From Hexactinellida sp. DTS-2022 (Eukaryota > Porifera > Hexactinellida), in contig JAPNXP010000011.1 in the NCBI GenBank assembly GCA_028753945.1, positions 4,836,001 through 4,900,000 on the forward strand: a stretch of 64,000 nt of DNA, in the 5' to 3' direction. This document shows, piece by piece, positions 24,601 through 64,000 of this stretch (positions are counted from its first letter, which is position 1; each line of letters begins with the position of its first letter). Below the pieces are notes generated by a model, which saw only the letters and a program-made list of their open reading frames with translations, did no database searches and had not been told where the DNA came from. A program made the translations under genes and the position numbers.

Positions 24601-25658
24601 TAGGTTGTACACAGCAAACTGTGCGCTAAGAACATAATGGTTGGAGAGGATAAAATGATTAAAATCGACAGTTACGGACAATACAAGCGTACCACACCAA
24701 CCAATACGCCACAAAAGAATGCACTGACAGATGATGACGTAATGATTAAGTGGAGTGCACCAGAATGTTATTTCGAGAAAATGCATTCAAACAAAAGCGA
24801 TGTGTGAGTTTATTGTAGAGTTAGTAACCATGGATAAGAAGGGAATAATTATGTGAAATAGTTACTGTTATAGTTCCGGTTAATACATACTTAGTTTCAG
24901 TTCCCTTCAAGTCTGCTAATACGAAACTGGTTTATCATTTGCTAACTTGCTTTGTCAACAATAATAATAACAAATATTATTATCAAAAGTTGTGAACTTT
25001 AACTTTGTTTGTTTATTAGTTAGCAGACAATGGATATTAGCCATTAACTTAAATTATAGGTATAATCCATGGTTTCAAATAGGCGCGCGAAAATTTTAAT
25101 TCAGTCCTATAAATCCTGTGAAGTTTTGACCCCATTAAACAAATAAATCTATTACCCGAAAATATTATTAGCCAAAATGTAATTCCGTCCTATAAATCCT
25201 ATGAATTTTGCCCCAATTAAGCTGATAAATCTATTAACCGGTGGCTCTATTAAGCGGAGTATACTGTATAATAATCTACTTTCCTATTGTATGTAGGTGG
25301 TCATATGGTGTGCTATTATGGGAGATAGTGACAATAGGAGCTACCCCTTATCCAGGCGTTAAAACCAATGAGCTCTACACGATCCTATCAACCGGCTACA
25401 GAATGGAGAAACCGCAACAATGTCCCCATGAGTTGTATCTGCTAATGTTGGATAGTTGGATGGCACACCCCGACCAAAGGCCAGGTTTTCAAGAGATACA
25501 CGAACGGATTAATAAGATTATCCGGGGCAGTAGTATGGTGAGATATAACAACAACAACAACAACAACAATAATAACAATAATAATAATAATAATGACAAC
25601 AACAACAACAACACTATATTAACAAATAACAACAACAACAACATTAACATTAACATAT

Positions 25659-25691
<33 letters not shown>

Positions 25692-25862
25692 ATTATTAAC
25701 AAATAATAACAACAACAACAACAATACCATTGTTAATATAATATATTTGTTTACTAGTTGCATTATTTGTTGTATTTATGTTGTTGTTTACTTTAGTGTG
25801 ACGAGAAATATTCTTCAGAAACATCTCTTACAGATAGCGGAATTAGAAATTTCAGATTATAA
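15659..25862 (+). CDS. Ig-domain receptor with degenerate tyrosine kinase domain (probable pseudokinase), 12 exons
   Basis: Exons: 15659-15695, 16064-16354, 16836-17138, 17428-17839, 19071-19198, 19751-20019, 22029-22239, 23045-23152, 24148-24353, 24604-24803, 25297-25537, 25797-25862. All introns are GT-AG, all phases agree, and the sum is 2472 bases (823 aa plus stop). Order: signal peptide (about 1-16), Ig1 (Cys37-Cys89), a Cys-less Ig-like domain (110-210), Ig3 (Cys239-Cys292), an FN3-like region (about 312-420), membrane helix (about 430-455), juxtamembrane segment, kinase domain (about 535-800) and a short tail. The kinase part matches FGFR/PDGFR/VEGFR-type receptors (IGFLGACT, YVITEYLPFGDLLSYL, VWSYGVLLWEI). 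HRDLAARN is replaced by HSKLCAKN, the DFG position reads SYG, and the Gly-loop to beta3 segment is shortened. The receptor probably signals by scaffolding rather than phosphotransfer. Exons 1 and 12 are the least certain. Confidence 0.88.
16355..16835. repeat. Minisatellite in receptor intron 2
   Basis: About 15-18 variants of a 24-27-base unit of the form 'tgtttgtatttacatgtttgt', followed by (TTTG)n and (TTA)n runs. It fills almost the whole intron and generates spurious Cys/Leu/Phe-rich open frames. Confidence 0.85.
17965..18146. mobile_element. pogo-type MITE, family E, in receptor intron 4
   Basis: Starts CAGTAGATACCGGATATAAG and ends ataaccgatatctactg, flanked by TA. The interior is a near-perfect inverted repeat containing 'atggcaaccgttttcc' and 'ttatgccggttataag'. 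Confidence 0.85.
18788..18979. mobile_element. pogo-type MITE, family D, in receptor intron 4
   Basis: CAGTCAAGTTCTTATTATG start and ggagacctgactg end between TA dinucleotides, with the family interior. Confidence 0.8.
19222..19720. repeat. (AACA)n-type tandem repeat block in receptor intron 5
   Basis: Short units of aac/aaaca/actaact. It includes a direct duplication of about 96 bases ('ctatctaactaacgaatta' to 'cagacaaacaaattacaga'). Confidence 0.9.
20825..21270. repeat. Minisatellite in receptor intron 6, about 58-bp unit x 8
   Basis: The unit contains 'attctcaattaatttggtat', 'taaaataaaagtagattta' and 'cttattaaac'. Copies differ by point changes. It fills part of the longest receptor intron (20020-22028). 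Confidence 0.85.
21626..21795. mobile_element. pogo-type MITE, family B, in receptor intron 6
   Basis: CAGTAGACTCTGTTAATAGG start and the diagnostic 'tatacaaatgcatgcaagtg' interior. The right end is degenerate (gagatttccta). Confidence 0.75.
21836..22021. mobile_element. pogo-type MITE, family A, ending 7 bases before receptor exon 7
   Basis: Starts caatagaacctcgttaatac and ends gaggctctactg. Exon 7 begins at 22029, so the terminal bases of the element form the region in which the branch point and pyrimidine tract must lie. Confidence 0.75.
22291..22340. mobile_element. Family E fragment in receptor intron 7
   Basis: About 50 bases of the family E interior (aaacggttgccctataccct ... ccggttataagaaca), abutting the family A fragment that starts at 22346. 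Confidence 0.6.
22346..22486. mobile_element. Family A MITE lacking its right end
   Basis: CAGTAGAACCTCGTTAGTAC start and a normal interior up to 'ccggataaagcgaacata'. The terminal inverse repeat is missing. Confidence 0.65.
23767..24147. repeat. Repeat array copying the intron 8 / exon 9 junction
   Basis: It begins with an inverted-repeat element (aaaatctaaaattaca ... tgtcggcacagctataattt). There follow five direct copies of a 51-54 base unit, each containing agagccactatatgtcat (a copy of the start of exon 9) and ctataattttagatttt (the element end). The true exon begins at 24148 with the same AGCCACT-TATGTCAT sequence. Several upstream units are open in the kinase reading frame and read EPLYVITAIILDF-like repeats. 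Units four and five shift the frame to a stop. Confidence 0.85.
25095..25266. mobile_element. Family C MITE in receptor intron 10, left end lost
   Basis: The right end reads aagcggagtatactg plus TA, with 'ctattaaccggtggctctat' inside. The left end cannot be found. Confidence 0.6.
25541..25730. repeat. (AAC)n/(AAT)n tracts in receptor intron 11
   Basis: Interrupted runs of aac and aat trinucleotides fill the intron between exons 11 and 12 and make spurious poly-Asn reading frames. Confidence 0.9.
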
Positions 25863-26567
25863 GAAAATAACAATAACAACAACAACAACAACAACAACAT
25901 CAAGTGGAGTTAAGAGAACTGATTATTTGTATTGTTTACATTTGAAAGTTTTTAAAGATACATGGATGCATTCAACTAACTCTGTAGCTATTGTACAATA
26001 TTAAACGGATATGGAATTAACACCTTTTATACCACAGAATAGCTGTTCCGTAGTATACTAAATTATATAAAGTAAACAAATATAAACAGACTAATAAATA
26101 AACTAATAAACAACAATTAAATACAAGTAAACAAGTATTTTAAGCAAACAAATAAATGATGAACAATAGAATTGGCTAAATATAATAATTGTATATTAAA
26201 TTGGTATCAATTACATGTAAATAAAAGATCCAATTTGTAACTATTAACTAGGGTACGCTTAATGTTCCAATATAGGAAAAAGTTCCAATTCAATGGGTCT
26301 ATGAAAAGTTTATACCAGTGTAATTACTTTCAGTGAATTAATAATCACAAGACCACAATAACAACCTCAGGTCCACAAATAATATTGTGTATGAAATAAG
26401 TACACAGAACTATAAGATCACGAGCAGACAACAACAACCAATATTGTGTCACACTACCAGAGTTCATAGAAGAGGACACACGACACAAACCACTGAGACA
26501 TTTGATTCTATTTCTATTAACTGTGTCGCTAAGCACTTTGCACTGAGACTAGTCATACAATAGAAAC
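25863..26567. other. Receptor 3' flank and NHL-gene upstream region
   Basis: AT-rich DNA with AATAAA candidates at 26093 and 26220 for the receptor transcript. No coding exon was seen. The minus-strand frame at 26345-26536 has no protein features. Confidence 0.5.
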
Positions 26568-26576
26568 TATAAATAG
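26568..26576 (+). promoter_or_regulatory. TATA box of the coiled-coil/NHL gene
   Basis: TATAAATAG lies 68-76 bases upstream of the start codon, allowing a leader of about 40-45 bases. Confidence 0.45.
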
Positions 26577-26643
26577 GATCCATTTAGAACTGAAACTAAC
26601 TAAACTAATCCATTCAACACAAATACAATTCAAATAACCTGAA

Positions 26644-27903
26644 ATGGCGACACAATTTCCTGAGCCAATCGCAGTGCCACTCGTCGACCCCGTAGCCACA
26701 GCAATAAACCAATCGATCGACAGGTTGATACTCTCTCTCGAGCAGAGAAGATTCCATCTCCTAACCCTCTTAAGGGACACACGGGAACAAGTGGGACACA
26801 CTCAGGTGGCTCTCCAACAGAAGGAGGAGCAGCTAGTCGAGTCCCGCCGAATGCTAGAAGGCCTAATGATCCATAATGAGCTCCATTCCATGCAGGAGAG
26901 AATAGTGGCAGAATTGGAAGCCAAACGGGCAGAGCTACAAGCCAATGCGCCACCCCCTCAAGAAGTGAGGTTCCTGTGCGACACACGGGACCTAGAGGGA
27001 CACATCGCCCGTCTGGGAGAGATTGTCCGACTCGAGATTCCTCCCATCCCTCCTGTGCCAGCAATACCCGACTACGCTGCATTCCAACTACCCATTGTTG
27101 CTGTTGGGAAACATGGATCAGCTCCTGGAAAGTTAAAGGAGCCACAAGGTGTCTCAATCGAACTTGAATCCGGACACATTTATGTGGCAGATAAGCGCAA
27201 CCATCGAATCCAGATATTCTCCCAGACAGGAGACCATCTAAACCAATTCAGGCATCAACACGTGACATGGCCATATGGCATATTAATCCACCTGGATAAT
27301 ATCTATGTCACGGACACACACCAATACGCTATCTTCCTATTCAAGTTGCCAGATCTCACAATGATAAAGCAAGTAGGGAAGAGAGGATCTGGAAATGAAG
27401 AGTTCAATGGACTGAGACAACTCGCCATCTCTCCCAATCAACACCTCTATGTGGCAGATGCAGGCAACAACAGACTCCAAATCCTGTCTGCAAATCTAGC
27501 TTTCCAAGGCTCGCTACGACACCAAACTATGACAACACCTGTTGATGTTAAATTCTCAAACATTGAAATGTTTGTGTTAAGCTGTAACGACAATCCCTGC
27601 ATACACGTGTTTACTCTCTCAGGAGAGAAGTCCCGCTCCCTAGTTACCGGAGGAGGGATAGGAACGCAAGTTAGGGTACCATTCTTCTTCTGTTTGGACG
27701 GAGACAACAACATTGTAATTAGCGACTTCTCAGCTGGCGATATCAAAATATTCTCTCCAGAAGGAGACCTCCTACACACCATAGGACAACGAGGACAACA
27801 AGCTGGAATGTTTATCTTCCCTAATGGCATTGCAATAAGCAACAACAAACTTATTTGTTTGTCTCTTAACGATAACTTTGGCCTTCAAATATATTCTGCT
27901 TAA
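26644..27903 (+). CDS. Coiled-coil and NHL-repeat protein (TRIM-NHL-like, no RING or B-box)
   Basis: An intronless 419-residue protein. Residues about 15-125 are charged and heptad-like (EEQLVESRRMLEGLM, AELEAKRAEL), predicting a coiled coil. Residues about 155-419 contain about six NHL-type beta-propeller blades with typical motifs: GHIYVADKRNHRIQIFS, NIYVTDTHQYAIFLF, HLYVADAGNNRLQILS, NIVISDFSAGDIKIFS and a final IFPNGIAI blade. In TRIM/NHL families this propeller binds RNA or protein and the coiled coil dimerises. No RING, B-box or filamin domain precedes it, so no E3 activity is implied. A TATA box precedes it and an AATAAA follows at 27942. A related NHL gene enters from the right edge. 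Confidence 0.88.
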   Translation: MATQFPEPIAVPLVDPVATAINQSIDRLILSLEQRRFHLLTLLRDTREQVGHTQVALQQKEEQLVESRRMLEGLMIHNELHSMQERIVAELEAKRAELQANAPPPQEVRFLCDTRDLEGHIARLGEIVRLEIPPIPPVPAIPDYAAFQLPIVAVGKHGSAPGKLKEPQGVSIELESGHIYVADKRNHRIQIFSQTGDHLNQFRHQHVTWPYGILIHLDNIYVTDTHQYAIFLFKLPDLTMIKQVGKRGSGNEEFNGLRQLAISPNQHLYVADAGNNRLQILSANLAFQGSLRHQTMTTPVDVKFSNIEMFVLSCNDNPCIHVFTLSGEKSRSLVTGGGIGTQVRVPFFFCLDGDNNIVISDFSAGDIKIFSPEGDLLHTIGQRGQQAGMFIFPNGIAISNNKLICLSLNDNFGLQIYSA

Positions 27904-28030
27904 CTGCTATTTCTGTTTGTTTACTGCTCAATTAATTAATTAATAAACAATAAACAAAATATCAGTCTTTATTAATCTATTGTAATAATTAGTTCTTGTT
28001 TTAACTAGTTATAAATAAGTCCCGATAATT

Positions 28031-28282
28031 AGGGTGACAAAAAGATTTTGGGCCAAAACCTGGACATTTCTCAAAATTTCTACAAAAATCCTGGACAATC
28101 CTGGACACAGGTTATAAAAAACTGGACACTATTAGTTTAATTCGAACGAATCGGAGACAATTGGATTATAATAAAAAATAACTGCAAAAAAAACCTGGAC
28201 AATTTAGAAAATTACTGGACATCGCACAATAATTGTAAAAAAACTGGACTGTCCAGGATAAAAATTGGACAATGCTCACCCT
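28031..28282. mobile_element. Possible hAT-type MITE with AGGGTGA/TCACCCT ends
   Basis: The terminal bases agggtga and tcaccct are inverse complements. The interior repeats 'cctggaca' and 'actggaca' on one strand about nine times. I could not define a target-site duplication. Confidence 0.4.
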
Positions 28283-28424
28283 ACTGATAATCCTTTGCTA
28301 AGGTACACATTATTCAATTCTCAAATGCTACACAATTAGTAGAGTATATTGGAACTATAGGTTACTTATAACTATGCTTCCGTATTGGAAATCTACTCGT
28401 TGCAACACTCCATTAAGAGCATCG

Positions 28425-28465
28425 GATGCTCGTATAGGAGCGACTGTCGCTCCTATACGAGCATC
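28425..28465. repeat. Perfect 41-bp palindrome
   Basis: Two 20-base arms (gatgctcgtatagg... and ...cctatacgagcatc) separated by a single T. GC content is much higher than the surroundings. Confidence 0.9.
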
Positions 28466-29352
28466 TATTAAAGGTGATTTTTTCGAATTTTTTTGTAGTC
28501 TTGGTATACGGTATATATATTTTCGCACTATATTAAACAATAATAATAAATTTTCATGTCCTAACTTTTTCAACGATGATCTATACCGATGCCCCTTAAG
28601 CACTTAAATCTCTCAACTTGACTTATTTATACTTTTCGTACTCTGTATCACAGACAGAATAGCAGATGTTTGTATGCAGGTGTTATTCTCTGTATAGTCT
28701 AGTGTAGTTCCACTTATGTGAACACCTGTGACATACTCAGAGTATATACACAATTTACAACAGGGAATTAGCTTTTTATTTTACACTAAATTACTTCTCG
28801 AATTTATTCTCACAAAGCAATCAATTGAAGAATTTTATTTATTCATGATAGCGATTCCCAACCTTTTTCAACCGTGGACCCCTTATAGCAAATATTATAC
28901 ATTGTGTGGTTCCCTCCCATTGACCGTAATATAAATCACTGGCGTCTACGGACCCCAGGTTGGGAGCCAAGTTATATCCAGGAGCGCGCCATACGCCTAG
29001 AGGCGTATAAATTGTGTTTGCGTTTAGGAGCGCGAAAACTGCCGAAAGTTCCCATAGAGTAATTAATACAAAACTAACCAATTTAGGCGTAAAAATTCAT
29101 ACTCCAGTTTGATCTACTTAGCTTAGTATTAAATTCTAGTCCTGTACACTATAATATCCGGTTGGGAACCACTGTCTTAATGTGTCCGCGACACAATTAT
29201 AACACCTCCATTAGGTTAATCCTTTTTGGGAACCACTGTCTAAAACCATTTGCCCTACCTAAGTAAATTTATTGAATTATTAAAAAAAAAAAATCATATC
29301 ATACTCTAAGATAATATTTAAGGTCTTAAGACCTTAACATTTGTGGTTTTTT

Positions 29353-29549
29353 AAAATGAGATAACTTATATGTAGACCGTCTATTTCTAGACCAGGTTTT
29401 CTTACATATACATTAGTAATAGTACCCATAAAAAGCAGGGCTTTTGGTCTACAGAATTTATAGACGGTCTACAAATGTTTTGGCTTATTTGTATGGGCTT
29501 TATAGACCGTCTAGAAATAGACCGTCTACATATAAGGATGCTCATTTAA
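29353..29549. mobile_element. Family J element (tagacggtctat repeats)
   Basis: The ends read ttatatgtagaccgtcta and tagaccgtctacatataa. The interior has 'cccata', 'tacatata' and extra 'tagacggtct' sites. Copies at 36735 and 59357 share the layout. Confidence 0.7.
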
Positions 29550-29592
29550 AATGTGTCCGCGACACAATTCTAACACCTCACTAGCCTGTAGC

Positions 29593-61768
<32,176 letters not shown>

Positions 61769-62409
61769 TAAACACCGCTTTTGAAATTTATTATTTGTCA
61801 ATTTTATTTTGTTAGGTATTTGTATATATTATATTGGCTGTTAAGTTTTCATCTAATTACGTATATATTGAATGCGTGTTTGTTGTTTTTACACTCGGAT
61901 TAGAGGTGTTAAAATATAGTTAATCTATTCGATGGTTTTAAAATTGTCCAATAAATAACATCATGTGATATAATGCAATCAAACAACAACAACATATTGA
62001 TTTATCTCATGCCATTAATAATTGTGTGTAAATTGATAGTTATTATTCAATAGGAATTAAGCCATTTCTAATAGGAACTAATTATTATTTAGCATGTGGT
62101 ATAAATTTCCTTATTCCCATAAGTAACACCCAAATATTATTTTAACCCCACCCCATTGGGAATAGTCAAAATTTGTTGTTATAACTTGTAATAAAATTGT
62201 TTACAAATACAGTTTATTATTAATCAGAAGACTTTACATAATGTGAAATATGCATAGGGTAATTAGTAATCATACAAAATGAAATGAGACCGATTGTAAC
62301 AACAATTAATAGTTGTATATTTGTATCCTATTATTACCGTAATTACAGATATAAATCGAATTTTTTACCGGGCAAAACTCGATTCCTTTCATGAACAGAA
62401 TAGTTAAAA
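61769..62409. other. Neurobeachin 3' flank, copy 1 of a segmental duplication
   Basis: Contains the presumed neurobeachin AATAAA (61950-61955). From about 61890 to 62390 it matches 63470-63850, though that copy lacks about 120 internal bases. Confidence 0.7.
62306..62390 (-). pseudogene. NHL-repeat gene fragment (last blade only)
   Basis: Minus-strand reading gives GIEFCPVKNSIYICNYGNNR followed by the same end and TAA as the gene fragment at 63765-64000. The match breaks off at 62390, so only about 26 codons are present. It is part of the duplicated 3' end. Confidence 0.75.
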
Positions 62410-63225
62410 TGGCAAGTTATAGCGACAAGAAATCTTCTTACGAAAAAGAGAGAGAAGCGAATATTCGCAGGAATACGGATCGACCGACTTCAACAAATAA
62501 AAGAAGAAAAGCGACAATCAACAACAAAGGATTTCACGTGTGGGAAAGCAAAGAAACAACCTAAAATCTATGAAAGGGACTGTTTGGAAGATTTGCAATA
62601 TGTGGTATTCAGTTCTGACGAGGAAACGTCAAAAACAGATGAAAGTGAATGTCCGAATTCCCTCTCTTCAATCCCAGTTCCGAAACAGCTCTCATTAATA
62701 ATTTCACGAATACCAACCGCGGGACTTGGAATATTCTCGAGAGAGCAATCACAACCCGAACACTAAATCTAACTCAGAAAAAAAAACATTTAAATGTCAA
62801 CAATGTTCTTTTACTATCAATCTATGGATAGCTTGACAAGACACACCCGTATTACATTTGTAGTAAGAAGTTTACAGCAAAGCACAACTTCACTAGACAC
62901 ACCCGGACACTCAAAGGAGAAAAGCCCTTTCAGTGCCATCAATGTAACTGAAGTGTTTTTATTTATGTCTAAATTTCATTTATGACGTTATGGGTCTTTT
63001 AGAATTTCAAAAACTTGCTTATATTGCAGTTCAGTACCAGTAACTGAGCTCCATAAGTAATCTGTAAATGTAAAGCCAAGTTTATCTACTCAAGCAGTCT
63101 AAATAGGCATGTCCGGACACACACGCGAGACAAGCCATACGGGTGTCTTAAACGTAAGAAGAGGTTTACAACTTATAGCAGTCTATTTCAGCATGCCCGT
63201 GCACACACGGTTATATAGTTTTCTG
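62410..63225 (+). pseudogene. Decayed C2H2 zinc-finger gene
   Basis: An N-terminal frame starting MASYSDKKSSYEKEREANIR resembles the N-terminal helix found in some zinc-finger families. It stops after about 50 codons, then continues in another frame as an acidic Ser-rich stretch (62584-62766). Further 3' there are finger remnants in several frames: FKCQQCSF, then ICSKKFTAKHNFTRHTRTLKGE with KPFQCHQC, and YSSSLNRHVRTHT with KRFTTYSSLFQHARAHT, where one finger has lost a Cys. Several stops and frame changes separate them. It lies between the two copies of the duplicated NHL 3' end. Confidence 0.7.
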
Positions 63226-63284
63226 TATTATAGTATGTCGTGTGTCGTATTTCATGGATTAATTAATTAATATAGTATATATAA

Positions 63285-63420
63285 TCCGTTTAATTAATAG
63301 AGCCACCGGTTAATAGATTTCTCCGCTTAATGGGGTCTAAATTCACATTATTTTTAGGACGGAATTACAGTTTGACACAATGTTTTGGTTTATAGGTTTA
63401 TCCGATAATAAGGTAAAACT
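63285..63420. mobile_element. Degenerate family C element
   Basis: Contains 'tagagccaccggttaatag', 'ttctccgcttaat' and 'ggacggaattacagttt', with no recognisable right end. Confidence 0.6.
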
Positions 63421-63469
63421 AGTGGTACGTACACTAATACCTGTCTGTTGATTTTTCGTGTTGTTATTT

Positions 63470-63850
63470 ACACTCGGATTAGAGGTGTTAAAATATAGTT
63501 AATCTATTCGATGGTTTAAAAATTGTCCAATAAATAACATAATGTGGTATAATGCAATAAAACAACAACAACAACAACAACAACATATGGATATATCTCG
63601 TACATCCACCCCATTGGGAATAGTCCTAATTTGTTGTCATTACTTGTAATAAAATTGTTTACAAATACAGTTTATTATTATTCAGAAGACCTTACATAAT
63701 GCTGACATAAGCATAGGGTAATTAGTAATCATACAAAATGAAATGAGAGCGATTGTAACAACAATTAATAGTTGTATATTTGTATCCTATTATTACCGTA
63801 ATCACAGATATAAATCGAATCTTTTACCGGGCAAAACTCGATTCCTTTCA
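63470..63850. repeat. Copy 2 of the segmental duplication (NHL 3' end and flank)
   Basis: Matches 61890-62390 at high identity, with a gap of about 120 bases and a longer (CAA)n tract. This copy is the one still attached to the NHL reading frame. Confidence 0.8.
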
Positions 63851-64000
63851 AGTCTCTAAATTGTCCGAATTTCTTCCCAGTTTTCCCCATTCGAACCAGC
63901 CACCCTTTCTGTAGGTTGTACCGCATTACGGTTTGTTCGCCCCGGTATAAGGCCGTCATTAATATTTCCGGCTCTTTGAATTCTCCCGTCCGGTGCAGCG
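63765..64000 (-). CDS. C-terminal part of an NHL-repeat protein (runs off the window)
   Basis: The frame is open from the window edge to a TAA at 63765-63767, giving at least 77 residues. It shows one complete NHL blade (LKGIEFCPVKDSIYICDYGN followed by NRIQIY) and a preceding partial blade (MRYNLQKGWLVRMGKTGKKF). The start lies outside the window; the Met at 63959 is internal. It belongs to the same broad family as the gene at 26644, but sequence similarity is limited to the blade pattern. Confidence 0.7.
   Translation of the reverse strand, partial: LHRTGEFKEPEILMTALYRGEQTVMRYNLQKGWLVRMGKTGKKFGQFRDLKGIEFCPVKDSIYICDYGNNRIQIYNY

Larger units (their letters stand above)
22029..25537 (+). other. 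Receptor cytoplasmic kinase block (exons 7-11)
   Basis: Exon 7 carries the juxtamembrane region and a Gly-loop-like GAFAKV (about 539-544), followed directly by KLLK. The usual run of about 15 residues between the loop and the beta3 VAVK motif is absent, so one short segment must serve both. Exon 8 gives helix C (EMETM) and GACT. Exon 9 gives the hinge. Exon 10 gives HSK (658-660) in place of HRD, a conserved Asn665, SYG (678-680) in place of DFG, and KWSAPE. Exon 11 gives DVWSYGVLLWE, the PYPGV loop and the C-terminal helices. Catalytic Asp and metal-binding Asp are both missing, whereas structural residues (Asn665, APE, W-S-Y-G, final Arg of QRP) remain. Confidence 0.85.
27904..29592. other. 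Intergenic region between NHL gene and neurobeachin gene
   Basis: Contains the NHL polyadenylation signal (AATAAA, 27942-27947), a GGTGA-ended inverted-repeat element (28031), a 41-base palindrome (28425), a family J element (29353) and two copies of a TGTCCGCGACACAATT motif (29180, 29550). The open frames at 28355-29081 have no protein features. Confidence 0.5.

Noticed and set aside
26630-27157. 175-residue minus-strand frame opposite the NHL gene
   Set aside because: Antisense shadow of a clear coding sequence; it shows no domain and has the unusual composition expected of an antisense frame.

Overview
The window is nuclear DNA of a multicellular animal. It is AT-rich and its genes have GT-AG introns. 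It carries animal-type families: a POU-homeodomain factor, an immunoglobulin-domain receptor with a kinase domain, a neurobeachin/LRBA-type BEACH protein, NHL-repeat proteins and C2H2 zinc fingers. The standard genetic code fits every model. The mix of compact introns, intronless coiled-coil/NHL genes and divergent domains suggests a non-bilaterian, perhaps a (glass) sponge; that placement is impression only.

Layout. 0.4-1.3 kb: a two-exon gene for a basic, serine-rich protein on the minus strand. 1.3-5.7 kb: gene-free DNA with many short inverted-repeat elements. 5.7-6.9 kb: an intronless POU-homeobox gene on the minus strand with a TATA box. 6.9-15.6 kb: gene-poor, AT-rich DNA with more elements. 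15.7-25.9 kb: a complete 12-exon receptor (823 aa: signal peptide, three Ig-like domains, FN3-like region, one membrane segment, kinase domain). Its HRD and DFG motifs and its Gly-loop/beta3 region are degenerate, so it is a probable pseudokinase receptor. 26.6-27.9 kb: an intronless coiled-coil/NHL gene. 29.6-61.8 kb: a complete neurobeachin/LRBA orthologue that I assembled as 31 exons with consistent phases (2844 aa). 61.9-64 kb: a decayed C2H2 zinc-finger gene lying between a duplicated 3' end of another NHL gene, which runs off the right edge.

The largest neurobeachin intron (38053-48820) holds four intronless genes of one family, two on each strand: long coiled coils ending in a CAP-Gly-like domain. 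One has an N-terminal C2HC zinc finger. One is a mosaic of two neighbours. One is interrupted by a frameshift. Two of them share a duplicated divergent TATA promoter. Vertebrate NBEA and LRBA also host nested genes (MAB21L1/2), but of an unrelated family.

The non-coding DNA is dominated by short palindromic elements. Most have CAGT...ACTG ends between TA dinucleotides, like pogo/Tigger MITEs. At least eight end-sequence families are present, some nested in each other, many inside introns and several within a few bases of a splice site. Three exons (receptor exon 9, and both ends of neurobeachin exon 21) have had their intron-exon junction tandemly duplicated, leaving decoy splice sites beside the real ones. 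Introns are rich in (GTT)n/(AAC)n and (TTTG)n tracts. No transposase gene, tRNA, rRNA or CRISPR array was seen.
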